64,000 nucleotides of DNA from Candidatus Sphingomonas phytovorans (GCA_029202385.1 CP119314.1:4825001-4889000); one strand, 5' to 3'. Positions 1 through 10,521 are shown, numbered from the stretch's first letter. Numbers and translations: made by a program. The notes: generated from the sequence alone by a model not told the origin.

Positions 1-22
1 CACCGGCAGTGATGCGCGCCAT
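1..22 (-). CDS. ligB: Protocatechuate 4,5-dioxygenase beta subunit, 5' end only
   Basis: Only the first seven codons (MARITAG) lie in the window; the ATG is at 22-20 and the gene continues past base 1. The start sits one nucleotide after the ligA stop codon (24-26), the usual ligA-ligB arrangement, and the residues match the expected LigB N-terminus. LigB would carry the Fe(II) active site of the extradiol dioxygenase that opens protocatechuate between C4 and C5. The call rests mainly on position next to ligA, since too little coding sequence is visible for a domain match. Confidence 0.75.
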
Positions 23-23
23 G

Positions 24-434
24 TCAGTACCCCTTTTTGATCGAGCGGACGCCCTCGGGCGACCTGCCCCCGGCGATCATCATCGCCGAATACTCTTCCA
101 GGCTCATGCCGCTCATCGTGCTGACCGCCTGGAGGAAGCTCTGCCCATCGGTCGAGAAGACCTTGGCGAGGAAATAGATGTTGCCGCCCAGGTCGAGCAG
201 GCGGTTGTAATCGCGGTCGAGCACCGCCTGTTTCTGTTCCTCGCTCAATTTCCACTGGTCGAGATAGGCGCGCTCATCGGCCTTCCAGCGGTCGCGATTC
301 TCCGCCTTCATCAGGCTCATCGCGAACTGGTTGAGGTGATAGCCCTGCCGTGCCCGGGCGGCGGTGAAGACGCGCGTGCCGGGAATGTCGTCGAATTCGG
401 CCAGATAGGCGTGGATGTCGCGCGGTGTCGTCAC
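24..434 (-). CDS. ligA: Protocatechuate 4,5-dioxygenase alpha subunit LigA
   Basis: A 136-aa protein of the LigA family, the small helical subunit of the type II extradiol dioxygenase that converts protocatechuate to 4-carboxy-2-hydroxymuconate-6-semialdehyde in the cytoplasm. The sequence has the family's features, such as GTRVFTAARARQGYHLN near the N-terminus, KAENRDRWKADERAYLD, and a C-terminal segment ending MMIAGGRSPEGVRSIKKGY. It starts with GTG at 434; the GTGA overlaps the ligJ stop codon by 4 nt, so translation is probably coupled. The next gene is ligB. In the LigAB enzyme LigA contributes to the substrate pocket while LigB holds the iron (family knowledge). Confidence 0.95.
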   Translation of the reverse strand: MTTPRDIHAYLAEFDDIPGTRVFTAARARQGYHLNQFAMSLMKAENRDRWKADERAYLDQWKLSEEQKQAVLDRDYNRLLDLGGNIYFLAKVFSTDGQSFLQAVSTMSGMSLEEYSAMMIAGGRSPEGVRSIKKGY

Positions 435-1456
435 AGGCCCCGCTCCCGGAGCTTCGCGTCGAGGCGGGGGAACACCCGCCGGGCATTGCCCTCGAAGATC
501 GCGTGCTTCCGCTCGGGGCTGACGGGCAGCGCGTCGACATAGCGTTTAGTATCGTCGAAATACTGGCCGGTCTGCGGATCGATGCCGCGCACCGCGCCGA
601 CCATCTCGCTGCCGAACAGGATATTCTTGGTGTCGATCACCTCGGCGAGCAGGTCGATGCCGGGCTGGTGATAGACGCAGGTATCGAACCAGACATTGTT
701 CATCACATGCGTGTCGAGGCTCGGCTGCTTGAGCATGTCGGCCAGGCCGCGATAGCGCCCCCAATGATAGGGCACCGCCCCGCCGCCATGCGGGATGATG
801 AAGCGGAGCGTCGGGAAATCCCTGAACAGGTCGCCCTGGATCAGCTGCATGAAGGCGATGGTGTCGGCCGCGATGTAGAAGGCGCCGGTCGCGTGAAGCG
901 CCGGGTTGCAGGAGCCCGAGACGTGGATCATCGCCGGCACGTCAAGCTCGACCATCTTTTCGTAAAAGGGATACCAGTAACGATCGGTCAGGGCAGGGAA
1001 GGCGAAGTGCCCGCCGCCGGGGTCGGGATTGAGATTGCATCCGATGAAGCCGAGCTCCGTGATGCAGCGATCCAGCTCCTCGATCGATCCCTGCAGATCG
1101 GCCTTGGGCGATTGCGGCAGCATGCACACGCCGGCGAAGGTCTCGGGATAGAGATCGCACACGCGGGCGATCAGATCGTTCGAGACGTGCGCCCAGGCCT
1201 TGCTGACGGCTTCATCGCCGACATGGTGCGCCATGGTCGAGGCGCGGGGGCTGAAGATCGTCATGTCGGCGCCGCGCTCCTTCAGGAGCTTGAGCTGATT
1301 CGCCTCGATCGTCTCGCGAATCTCGTCGTCGGAGATGGCGGGGAAGGGCGGGGGCGTCTCGCCGGCCTTGAACGCGGCCTTTTGCGCGTCGCGCCACGCG
1401 TCGTGCTGCGCGGGCGCGGTAGTATAATGGCCGTGGCAATCAATGATCATGGTCAT
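431..1456 (-). CDS. ligJ: 4-oxalomesaconate hydratase LigJ
   Basis: A 341-aa amidohydrolase-superfamily protein. It hydrates 4-oxalomesaconate to 4-carboxy-4-hydroxy-2-oxoadipate (CHA) in the protocatechuate 4,5-cleavage pathway. Visible features: the N-terminal metal motif IIDCHGHYTT (HxH), the segment IHVSGSCNPALHATGAFY, the IIPHGGGAVPYHWGR His motif and ILFGSEMVGAVRGIDP near the C-terminus, a set typical of the LigJ/GalB-type hydratase with ACMSD-like fold. The frame is open upstream to 1579, but ATG 1456 fits the family N-terminus, has AGGAAG upstream and overlaps the TGA of the dehydrogenase (ATGA). Downstream it overlaps ligA by 4 nt. Confidence 0.94.
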   Translation of the reverse strand: MTMIIDCHGHYTTAPAQHDAWRDAQKAAFKAGETPPPFPAISDDEIRETIEANQLKLLKERGADMTIFSPRASTMAHHVGDEAVSKAWAHVSNDLIARVCDLYPETFAGVCMLPQSPKADLQGSIEELDRCITELGFIGCNLNPDPGGGHFAFPALTDRYWYPFYEKMVELDVPAMIHVSGSCNPALHATGAFYIAADTIAFMQLIQGDLFRDFPTLRFIIPHGGGAVPYHWGRYRGLADMLKQPSLDTHVMNNVWFDTCVYHQPGIDLLAEVIDTKNILFGSEMVGAVRGIDPQTGQYFDDTKRYVDALPVSPERKHAIFEGNARRVFPRLDAKLRERGL

Positions 1457-2403
1457 GCTGGGTCCGCTTCCTGGTCCGGGATCGTGAAACCTCCGTTCGT
1501 TTCGAGCGACGTCGAGAAACCTGCACGGGACGCCTGTTTTTCGACGTCGCTCGAAACCAACGGCGAAAGGGCGGTGCATTTTGCTTTGAGGCCTTCAGGC
1601 GGCGTCAGGCCGAGCACACCGATCGCCCGCTGGCGCTCGACCGTGCCGCGCGTCATCGCGGAACCGGTGCCGAGCGCGTCGAGCGTCTTCACGACCTCTT
1701 CCATCTCCGCCGCGCGGCGAAGGCCATGCACCATCATTCGGTCGAGATTGTAATCGGCCTTGTCTGCCCAATCGATGTCCGGCCAGCCAGCGTCGAGCGA
1801 GGCGGCGACCTCGCCGGCCACGCCGGCTTTCTCCGCCGCGAGGAAGCATTCGGCGGTCAGCGCCTCGAGCCCCTTCACCATCACGGAGCGGATCATCTTG
1901 ATCGAAGACGCCGCGCCGACCGGGCCGGCCAGGACCGTGACATTGGTGAAGCCGAACGCCGTCAGCATTTTCGCGCCGATCCCGGCATGCGGTCCGCTCA
2001 GCAGCAGGGGCACGGCGCGCCGGGCGGGGTGGACGGGCGCCATCACCGCGACGTCGACATAGCGCCCGCCGGACGCTTCGATCAGCGTTGCCGCGTCCCG
2101 CTTCGTGTCGGGCGCGACGCTGTTCATGTCGAACCAGAAGGTGCCGGCTGCGATACTGGACGCGCCCGACCGCGCGGCGGCGAGCGCCTGGTCGGCCGTA
2201 ACCACGGAGAGGATGGCACCGGCGCGCCCGATCGCCTCGGCGGCATCGGCGCAGGCCGTTACGCCGGCCCTGGTGAAATCGTGGAGCTTTGTGGCGCGCA
2301 GGCTGGGCTCGTCGGTCTTGCGATCATAGCCGAACGCTGCGGAGCCTCCGGCAAAGGCCGCGCCGGCTTCTCCGAACCCGATAAAGGCGAATGTCGCGTC
2401 CAT
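1453..2403 (-). CDS. NAD-binding dehydrogenase of 6-phosphogluconate / 3-hydroxyisobutyrate type with DUF1932 C-terminus
   Basis: A 316-aa protein. The N-terminus (FAFIGFGEAGAAFAGG) is a Rossmann GxGxxG dinucleotide site; a segment GPVGAASSIKMIRSVMVKG carries the conserved lysine of beta-hydroxyacid dehydrogenases, and the rest resembles DUF1932. It is translationally coupled (ATGA) to ligJ and is the first enzyme gene of this arm, so a role in protocatechuate, gallate or methoxyaromatic catabolism is likely. The pathway's known dehydrogenase, LigC, is a Gfo/Idh/MocA protein and not this family; the substrate here is therefore unknown. Oddity: the last ~37 residues are encoded by a long palindromic element (1493-1563) that does not look like ancestral protein sequence. 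Confidence 0.8.
   Translation of the reverse strand: MDATFAFIGFGEAGAAFAGGSAAFGYDRKTDEPSLRATKLHDFTRAGVTACADAAEAIGRAGAILSVVTADQALAAARSGASSIAAGTFWFDMNSVAPDTKRDAATLIEASGGRYVDVAVMAPVHPARRAVPLLLSGPHAGIGAKMLTAFGFTNVTVLAGPVGAASSIKMIRSVMVKGLEALTAECFLAAEKAGVAGEVAASLDAGWPDIDWADKADYNLDRMMVHGLRRAAEMEEVVKTLDALGTGSAMTRGTVERQRAIGVLGLTPPEGLKAKCTALSPLVSSDVEKQASRAGFSTSLETNGGFTIPDQEADPA
1493..1563. repeat. Large imperfect palindrome (REP-like element) inside the 3' end of a CDS
   Basis: Two 28-nt arms (1493-1520 and 1536-1563) match as reverse complements at 26 of 28 positions, separated by 15 nt. The core is GTTTCGAGCGACGTCGA. It resembles the intergenic dyad repeats scattered through sphingomonad genomes (recollection, not searched). 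It lies wholly inside the dehydrogenase frame and keeps it open, encoding VSSDVEK and FSTSLETNG in the C-terminal tail. The RNA could fold into a stable hairpin just before the ligJ start. Confidence 0.8.
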
Positions 2404-2457
2404 GAAGCAGGCCTAGGTGACACGGGCCCGCACCCGCCAATCCAATTGTCGACCGGG

Positions 2458-3648
2458 CTATTGGTTTTCCCGAATTCTTGTATCGGAAACGGCGGTTTGC
2501 AGCAGGGCGATAAAACGACGTTGTGCCGCCGTGGGCCGCCAGCCGGTGCGGGTGGTGATACCGATGGTGCGCACGCCATGGTCGAGCGGCCGGCTGATCG
2601 CGGCGAGGATGCCGCCCCGTATCTCCATGGCCACCTGATCGGGCGACAACAGGGTAAGCAGGTCGCTGCCGCGCAGGACACCGCGGATCACCATCACCGA
2701 CCCGCATTCGATCGGCGCGTCGGGCATCGGGCGCCCGGCAAACAAGGCGTTCCAGTGGCCCCGAAGAGGCGTGTCGGCCTGGCCGACGATCCAGCCATAG
2801 CGGGACAGGTCGTCCAGCGTCACCACTGGTTTTCCGGCCAGGGGATGGCCCGCCCGTCCGATCACCACCAGCCGATCAGTGAACAGCGCGCGCTGGTCGA
2901 GCCCGGGCGGAGTCTCGTCGCGCAATGCCCCGATCATCAGGTCGATCACGCCGTCGCGCAGCGGTTCTACCAGTTCGCGCCAGGAGCCTTCCGCAACATC
3001 GACCAGCGCACGCGGCGAACCCTGGACGAAGGCAGCGATGGCGGCGGGCAGGATCAGGGCGCGCGATAGTGGCATCGCGCCGATCGCGATCCGGCCGCTG
3101 TCCTGCTCTCCGGCTGCTTCGGCAATGCCGGCGGCGAGTTCCTGCGCCGCCAGCCTTACCCCGCGCGTGAGCCGCCGTCCCATGGTGGTGAGGACGACAC
3201 CGCGCCCGCGCCGCTCGGCCAGGGCGACGCCGCAGATCTGCTCCAGGTCGCGCACCGCGCGATGGAGAGAAGGCTGAGACAGGCCGGTTGCCGCCGCGGC
3301 GCCGACGAAACTGCCGGCATCCGCCAAAGCCAGAAGGGCATGAAGTTGACTTGCCGTCATGAGCTGCTCAGGTCGGGCGAAGCCGCGCCCGCCACGCCGC
3401 AGTGCGGGCTTGGTCGCGACGGTGAGATACTCGACCGCGGTCGTCGCCCGATCGGCCATCAACACTCCTGCTTCGGTTGGGCTGACGCCGTCGGGATGGC
3501 GGTCGAACAGGGGCACGCCGAGCTGGCGTTCGAGCTTGGCGAGCCCCTGGGTGAGCGCCGGCTGCGACAGGTTAACGGCCTGTGCCGCAGCGTTCATGCT
3601 GCGATGCGCGGCGATCGCCGAGAGGGCCCGGAGGTGGCGCAGATTCAT
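2458..3648 (-). CDS. LysR-family regulator with two tandem HTH domains, probable lig regulator
   Basis: A 396-aa protein, about 100 residues longer than a normal LysR regulator. Residues about 3-60 form one LysR winged HTH (RSMNAAAQAVNLSQPALTQ, PLFDR, PTEAG); residues about 100-158 form a second (GSFVGAAAATGLSQPSLHR, VVLTTMGRRL); the substrate-binding domain fills about 185-385. It sits between the two lig arms, reading in the direction of the dehydrogenase-ligJAB operon (54-nt gap) and divergent from ligKUI. That is the position expected for a LigR-type activator responding to protocatechuate or gallate. ATG 3666 and TTG 3669 are in-frame alternatives without a visible ribosome site; 3648 was chosen because LysR proteins begin MNLRHLRAL-like. 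The regulated genes are inferred from position. Confidence 0.85.
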   Translation of the reverse strand: MNLRHLRALSAIAAHRSMNAAAQAVNLSQPALTQGLAKLERQLGVPLFDRHPDGVSPTEAGVLMADRATTAVEYLTVATKPALRRGGRGFARPEQLMTASQLHALLALADAGSFVGAAAATGLSQPSLHRAVRDLEQICGVALAERRGRGVVLTTMGRRLTRGVRLAAQELAAGIAEAAGEQDSGRIAIGAMPLSRALILPAAIAAFVQGSPRALVDVAEGSWRELVEPLRDGVIDLMIGALRDETPPGLDQRALFTDRLVVIGRAGHPLAGKPVVTLDDLSRYGWIVGQADTPLRGHWNALFAGRPMPDAPIECGSVMVIRGVLRGSDLLTLLSPDQVAMEIRGGILAAISRPLDHGVRTIGITTRTGWRPTAAQRRFIALLQTAVSDTRIRENQ

Positions 3649-3676
3649 GTCGAAAGGCGTGACCATCAACGCATCT

Positions 3677-3691
3677 ATAGCAAAAACTTAT
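3677..3691. promoter_or_regulatory. LysR-type operator candidate (T-N11-A) between ligR-like gene and ligK
   Basis: ATAGCAAAAACTTAT is an A/T-rich imperfect dyad (ATAG/TTAT) in GC-rich DNA and contains T-N11-A (T3678, A3690), the LysR consensus form. It lies 75-89 nt before the ligK start and just upstream of the regulator's own start, so it could serve activation of ligKUI and autoregulation. Confidence 0.5.
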
Positions 3692-3765
3692 CAGGTGGGT
3701 GCAATTGTGATTGGGGGCACGATGCGACTACTGCCTAGGGCTGATGCTTCTGCAAGGAGATCAGC

Positions 3766-4440
3766 ATGGCGGGTCGTGTCATTCGCACTATCGAGCGCGC
3801 CGAGGCATCGGTGATCGACGGTCTCGCCGCGTGTGGCGTCGCGACGGTGCATGAGGCGCAGGGCCGGATCGGCTTGCTCGCCAGCCGGTTGCGGCCGATC
3901 TATCCGGGCGCGCGGATCGCCGGGTCGGCCGTTACCATTTCGGCACCGCCGGGCGACAACTGGATGATCCATGTCGCGATCGAGCAGCTACGCGCCGGCG
4001 ACATCCTGGTGCTCGCACCCACCTCCCCCTGCGAGGACGGATATTTCGGCGATCTGCTGGCGACGTCGGCGATGGCGCGGGGATGCCGTGGGCTGGTGCT
4101 CGACGCGGGTGTCCGTGACGTGCGCGATCTGACCCATATGGGCTTTCCGGTCTGGTCGAAGGCGGTGTTCGCTCAAGGCACGGTCAAGGCGACGCTCGGA
4201 TCGGTCAATGTGCCGATCGTCTGCGCGGGCGCGGCGATCGAGGCGGGTGACGTGATCGTGGCGGATGACGACGGGGTGTGCGTGGTCAGGCGGGCAGATG
4301 CGGCGGCGGTCCTGCAAAAGGCGCAGGCGCGCGAGGTGGCGGAGGAATCGAAGCGACAGCGATTGGCGGCGGGCGAACTGGGGCTCGATATCTATAATAT
4401 GCGCGGGAAGCTGGCCGAGCTGGGGCTGACCTATGAGTGA
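3766..4440 (+). CDS. ligK: 4-carboxy-4-hydroxy-2-oxoadipate aldolase LigK
   Basis: A 224-aa class II pyruvate aldolase of the RraA-like HMG/CHA aldolase family. It cleaves CHA to pyruvate and oxaloacetate, the last step of the pathway, and many members also decarboxylate oxaloacetate. The signature [16 protein letters not shown] (residues 92-107) followed by the Arg117-Asp118 pair ([11 protein letters not shown]) is the D/E-X20-R-D divalent-metal and pyruvate site of this family. Start ATG 3766 has the ribosome site AAGGAGA 7 nt upstream. It leads the ligK-ligU-ligI operon, 42 nt before ligU. Length is normal for the family. Confidence 0.95.
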   Translation: MAGRVIRTIERAEASVIDGLAACGVATVHEAQGRIGLLASRLRPIYPGARIAGSAVTISAPPGDNWMIHVAIEQLRAGDILVLAPTSPCEDGYFGDLLATSAMARGCRGLVLDAGVRDVRDLTHMGFPVWSKAVFAQGTVKATLGSVNVPIVCAGAAIEAGDVIVADDDGVCVVRRADAAAVLQKAQAREVAEESKRQRLAAGELGLDIYNMRGKLAELGLTYE

Positions 4441-4482
4441 CGTCACTCGCCTCTCCGTCGCTCGACGCGAACGGAGGTTGTG

Positions 4483-6440
<1,958 letters not shown>

Positions 6441-6586
6441 GGGGGCCAGGATCCGGCACCGCATGCCGATGCGCCGTGGCCGGACTGGACCCATCCACTC
6501 CGCGAAAATTGGATGTTTCGTGATCCGCCGAGTCGGCCCTCTATGGTCGACATGAACCGAACCCATCACCTTTCCGCGTGTCGTCC

Positions 6587-8254
6587 ATGATCGATCGTCG
6601 CCAGTTCATCGGCGCAAGCGCTGCGATGATGCTGACCTCGCCATTGCTGGCGGCGGCGCCCGGCCTTGATATCGCCCTGGTCAATGCCCGGGTGTGGACC
6701 GGGCGGCGCGAACGGGACACGATCACCGCGGTGGGGGTCGTAGGCGACAGGATTGCCGCGATCGGTGCTGGTGCGGTTCGTGCGGCGACCACCCGGGCGA
6801 CGCGCGTGATCGACCTGGACGGCGCGTTCCTGATGCCGGCCTTCACCGACAATCATACGCATTTCCTGCGCGGATCGGCGATGCTGCGTCAGCCGAGCCT
6901 GCGCGATGCGCGCACGCCGGCCGCCTTTGCCGAACGGGTCGGCGCGGCGGCGCGGCTGCTCAAGCCCGGCCAATGGGTCGAGGGCGGCTATTGGGACGAG
7001 CAGCTCTGGGGCGGCGACCTGCCGACCCGCGCGTGGATCGATGCGGTTACGCCGGACCATCCGGTGGCGGTGAACCGGCTCGACCTGCACATGATCCTGC
7101 TCAATTCGGTCGCGCTGAAGCTGGCCGGGATCGATCGCAACACCGTGCCGCCGGAGGGCGGGGTGATCGTGCGCGACGCAGCGGGTGAGCCGACCGGCAT
7201 CCTCAAGGACAATGCCGCCTGGCTCGCCGAGCGCGCGATCCCGAAGCTCGACGAGGCGGGGATCGAGGATATCCTGCGCGGCGGCATCGCCGAGGGCCTG
7301 TCGAAGGGTGTAGCTCAGGCGCATTCGCCCGAGATCGACTGGTCGATGTACGATGCCCTGCGGCGCGTGGGCGCGAAGGGGCGCCCGGACATGCGCTTCT
7401 ATTCCTTCGTCCCGCTGGCCGACTGGGAAAAGATGGCGGCGATCGTTGCGGCCGAGGGCAGGGGCGACGACTGGATTCGCTGGGGCGGGGTCAAGGGCCT
7501 GATGGACGGGTCGCTCGGATCGCGCACCGCCCTGTTCCGTGATCCCTATAGCGATGCGCCCGACACGCGCGGCGTGCGGGTGACGCCCCGCGCTGACATC
7601 GCGACATGGGTCGCCGCTGCCGATGCGCGCCACATGCCGGTGACGGTCCACGCGATTGGAGACGAGGCGAACGACGAATTGCTGGACATCTATGCGGACG
7701 TCGCCCGCGTCAACGGCAAGCGCGACCGGCGTTTCCGCATCGAGCATGCCCAGCATCTCAGCCAGGCGGCGATCCCGCGCTTCGCGCGGCAGGATGTGAT
7801 CGCCTCGGTCCAGCCCTATCACGCGATCGACGACGGCCGCTGGGCGGTGAAGCGCATCGGTGAATCGCGGCTGCGCGGCACCTATGCGTTCAAGTCGCTG
7901 CTCGACGCCGGTGCGCGCGTCACTTTCGGGTCTGACTGGCCGGTGGCGCCGTTCGACCCGATCGCCGGCATTCATGCCGCGGTGACGCGCGCGACGATCG
8001 ACGGACTCAACCCGGACGGCTGGCTGCCAGACCAGAAGGTCACGGTCGAACAGGCGCTCACTGCCTATACCAGTGCCAACGCCCATGCCGGCTTCCAGGA
8101 AGACCGGCTCGGGCTGATCGCGCGCGGGTATCTCGCCGACCTTGTCGTGCTTGATGCCGATCCGCGCAGCGTTCCCCCGGCGAGCATCGCCCGGACGAGG
8201 GTGCTGCGCACTTTCGTCGGCGGGAAACAGCGTTTCGGGCCGCAAGACGGCTGA
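6587..8254 (+). CDS. Exported amidohydrolase, YtcJ-like family
   Basis: A 555-aa metal-dependent hydrolase of the Amidohydro_3/YtcJ type. It begins MIDRRQFIGASAAMMLTSP followed by LLAAAPG, a twin-arginine-like signal, so it probably acts in the periplasm. The catalytic domain starts with LVNARVWTG and contains the HxH metal motif NHTHF, the downstream GSLGSRTALF segment, VTVHAIGDEAND, the RIEHAQHL His motif and FGSDWPVAPFDP. The substrate is unknown; family members act on amide or cyclic C-N bonds. GTG 6578 is an in-frame alternative; neither start has a clear ribosome site. The gene precedes a TonB receptor, suggesting uptake and processing of the same class of compound. Confidence 0.85.
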   Translation: MIDRRQFIGASAAMMLTSPLLAAAPGLDIALVNARVWTGRRERDTITAVGVVGDRIAAIGAGAVRAATTRATRVIDLDGAFLMPAFTDNHTHFLRGSAMLRQPSLRDARTPAAFAERVGAAARLLKPGQWVEGGYWDEQLWGGDLPTRAWIDAVTPDHPVAVNRLDLHMILLNSVALKLAGIDRNTVPPEGGVIVRDAAGEPTGILKDNAAWLAERAIPKLDEAGIEDILRGGIAEGLSKGVAQAHSPEIDWSMYDALRRVGAKGRPDMRFYSFVPLADWEKMAAIVAAEGRGDDWIRWGGVKGLMDGSLGSRTALFRDPYSDAPDTRGVRVTPRADIATWVAAADARHMPVTVHAIGDEANDELLDIYADVARVNGKRDRRFRIEHAQHLSQAAIPRFARQDVIASVQPYHAIDDGRWAVKRIGESRLRGTYAFKSLLDAGARVTFGSDWPVAPFDPIAGIHAAVTRATIDGLNPDGWLPDQKVTVEQALTAYTSANAHAGFQEDRLGLIARGYLADLVVLDADPRSVPPASIARTRVLRTFVGGKQRFGPQDG

Positions 8255-8269
8255 CCGGAAAAGGCCGTC
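8246..8269 (+). terminator. Terminator-like hairpin after the amidohydrolase
   Basis: GACGGC (8246-8251) pairs with GCCGTC (8264-8269) across a 12-nt loop and overlaps the stop codon. There is no U-run, so its role as a terminator is uncertain. Confidence 0.35.
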
Positions 8270-8343
8270 AGAGGGAATGGCGGCCAAGGTGCGGGCAAGC
8301 GGCAAAGGCCGCAGCCCGCATCACCATGAAGGGGTATGCGACC

Positions 8344-10521
8344 ATGATTCGAACCGTATCGCGCTATCTGCCCGCCGTCCCGGCGATCGCCCTGCTGGCT
8401 GCCGGCTCGGCATCCGCCCAGGCCCAGGCCACCGTCCAGGCGGAACCTGCCGCCGAAAGCGGCGGTGACATCATCGTTACCGCCAACAAGCGGGCCGAGA
8501 AGCTGAGCAATGTCGCCGGGGGTGTCTCGGCCGTGACCGGTGCCCAACTCGAGGCGATCGGCGCGCAAGACTTCAAGGACTATCTAACCCGCACGACGGG
8601 TGTCGCGTTCAACGAAGGTCCCTCGAACAATTCCACTGCCGTGATCCGCGGCATCGGCACGACGGCCGGGCTTGACCAGGGCCAGGGCAGCACTGGCTAT
8701 TTCATCAACGATATCCCGATGAACGAGCCGGGTTACACCATCGTCATCCCGGACATCGATGCGTTCGACGTGTCGCGGGTGGAGGTGCTGCGCGGCCCGC
8801 AGGGCACGCTGTTCGGATCGGCCTCGCTCGGTGGGGCGATCAACTTCATCTCCAACCTTGCCGACCCCAGCGGCTTCCACGCCGCGGCTGAAGGATCGAT
8901 CGGCACCACGCGCTTCTCGGCGGGCGAGGTGAACTATCGCGCCAAGGGGATGATCAACGTGCCGCTGGTCGCCGACAAGCTGGCGGTGCGCCTGGTCGCG
9001 ACTCAGCGGGTGGACGCTGGCTATATCGACAATATCGGGACGCACATCCGCGGGTCGAACGATGTCCATACCTTCGGTCTGCGCGGGTCGATCGTCTTTA
9101 CCCCGGATGTCGATACGACGATCAGCTATCTTGGCCTCTACCAGAAGAGCCGCACCGACGACCCCAGCGTCAGCAATCTGGGGCTCGGCCTGTTGCAGCG
9201 CTCGACCAGGTTCGAAACCCCGGTGATCTTCAAGACTCAGCTCCACAGCCTGCGGCTCGACCATGATTTCGGTTTCGCCACCGCCACGGTGATCGGCACC
9301 TACAACCGCAAGACCGGCGATATCTTCGACGATTTCACACCCTTCTACGGCAACCTCAATCCCGGCAATCATTATTTCCTGCAGGCAGGGCAGAGTAATA
9401 CCTATTCCTATGAAGTCCGCTTCGCCTCGCCCAAGGGCCGGACGTTCGACTGGCTGATCGGCGCCACGCATATCGATACGACCAAGGGCTTTCAGGAACA
9501 TCTGTCGTCGCCGGGCTATGCCGCGGCGCATCCGGCGGATGTGGCGGCTGGCCTGACGCATGGCGACGAATATTATTACGCCGCCTCGCATACCAAGGGT
9601 GACGAGGACGCGCTGTTCGGCGAGGCCAATCTGCATTTCGGCGATGTCACCATCACCGGGGGCGGGCGCCTGTTCCGCACGCGGACCGACACCTATACCG
9701 ACCAGTTCGGCATCTTCTTCGGCGGCACCGTCATCAACCCGCCGTACAAGGTGCAGGATTCGGGTTTCGCGCCCAAGGCCTCGATCAAATACCAGCCACG
9801 CCCCGACCTGATGTTCTACGCGCTGGCGTCGAAGGGCTATCGCTTCGGCTCGCCCAACACCCTGCCGCCGCTCGCCGGATCGCCGATCCCGGCCGGGACG
9901 ACATCGGACAGCCTGTGGAATTATGAGGTGGGCACGCGCTTCAGCCTGGTCGACCGGAAGCTCTTCGTCAGCGTCACGGGTTTCTATATCGACTGGACCA
10001 ATTTGCAGGTCAGGCTGCGTCGTGTCGGCGACGGGCTGACCTATGGCGCGAATGCGGGTGCCGCCGAGATCTACGGCGCCGAAGCGTCGGCCACGCTCAA
10101 TCTTGGCGGTCTCTCGCTCGTGTCGAACCTGACCTATCTCGATGCAAAGCTGACCAAGGACATCCCCACCGCGGCACCGCCCCTGGCGTCGGGCAAGACG
10201 CTGCCTTCGGCCGCGAAATGGCGCATCTCCAACACTGTATCCTATAATTTCGGTGGTGTCGCGGAACCGACCGTCACCTTGCTCCATCGCTACGTGTCGC
10301 GCTCGCCCGGCTTCCTTAACGAGGATACGACCTTCGCACCCTATCATATCTTCGATGCGCGCGTGTCGGTGAAGGTCGCCGATTTTACGGTCGCCGCGTT
10401 CGCCGAGAATATCGGCGACAAGCGCGCCATCACCTTCGGCTATCAGGACTTCGGATCGGGCGCGAGCCGGTTCATCGTCAAGCCGCGCACGCTCGGCGTG
10501 CAGGTCAACTGGGCGATGTAG
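8344..10521 (+). CDS. TonB-dependent outer-membrane receptor
   Basis: A 725-aa receptor. A signal peptide (MIRTVSRYLPAVPAIALLAA, cleaved after SASAQA) is followed by a TonB box-like GGDIIVTANKR, a plug domain with the VEVLRGPQGTLFGSASLGG motif, and a long beta-barrel ending in an aromatic residue region (LGVQVNW). The plug and barrel layout matches the CirA/FecA-like receptors common in sphingomonads. ATG 8326 is in frame, but AAGGGG at 8329-8334 sits 9 nt before ATG 8344 and the signal peptide begins there. The substrate cannot be read from sequence; neighbouring exported hydrolases suggest organic ligands rather than iron, and no Fur-like box is visible upstream. Confidence 0.93.
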   Translation: MIRTVSRYLPAVPAIALLAAGSASAQAQATVQAEPAAESGGDIIVTANKRAEKLSNVAGGVSAVTGAQLEAIGAQDFKDYLTRTTGVAFNEGPSNNSTAVIRGIGTTAGLDQGQGSTGYFINDIPMNEPGYTIVIPDIDAFDVSRVEVLRGPQGTLFGSASLGGAINFISNLADPSGFHAAAEGSIGTTRFSAGEVNYRAKGMINVPLVADKLAVRLVATQRVDAGYIDNIGTHIRGSNDVHTFGLRGSIVFTPDVDTTISYLGLYQKSRTDDPSVSNLGLGLLQRSTRFETPVIFKTQLHSLRLDHDFGFATATVIGTYNRKTGDIFDDFTPFYGNLNPGNHYFLQAGQSNTYSYEVRFASPKGRTFDWLIGATHIDTTKGFQEHLSSPGYAAAHPADVAAGLTHGDEYYYAASHTKGDEDALFGEANLHFGDVTITGGGRLFRTRTDTYTDQFGIFFGGTVINPPYKVQDSGFAPKASIKYQPRPDLMFYALASKGYRFGSPNTLPPLAGSPIPAGTTSDSLWNYEVGTRFSLVDRKLFVSVTGFYIDWTNLQVRLRRVGDGLTYGANAGAAEIYGAEASATLNLGGLSLVSNLTYLDAKLTKDIPTAAPPLASGKTLPSAAKWRISNTVSYNFGGVAEPTVTLLHRYVSRSPGFLNEDTTFAPYHIFDARVSVKVADFTVAAFAENIGDKRAITFGYQDFGSGASRFIVKPRTLGVQVNWAM

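Noticed and set aside
425..1753. Plus-strand ORF of 442 codons opposite ligJ
   Set aside because: Shadow of ligJ and the dehydrogenase; includes the palindrome reading, which produces similar peptides on both strands.
1726..3069. Plus-strand ORF of 447 codons opposite the dehydrogenase and LysR genes
   Set aside because: Spans the boundary of two real minus-strand genes and has no domain.
6552..6590. 12-codon upstream ORF overlapping the amidohydrolase start (ATGA)
   Set aside because: No ribosome site ahead of it; overlap probably by chance.
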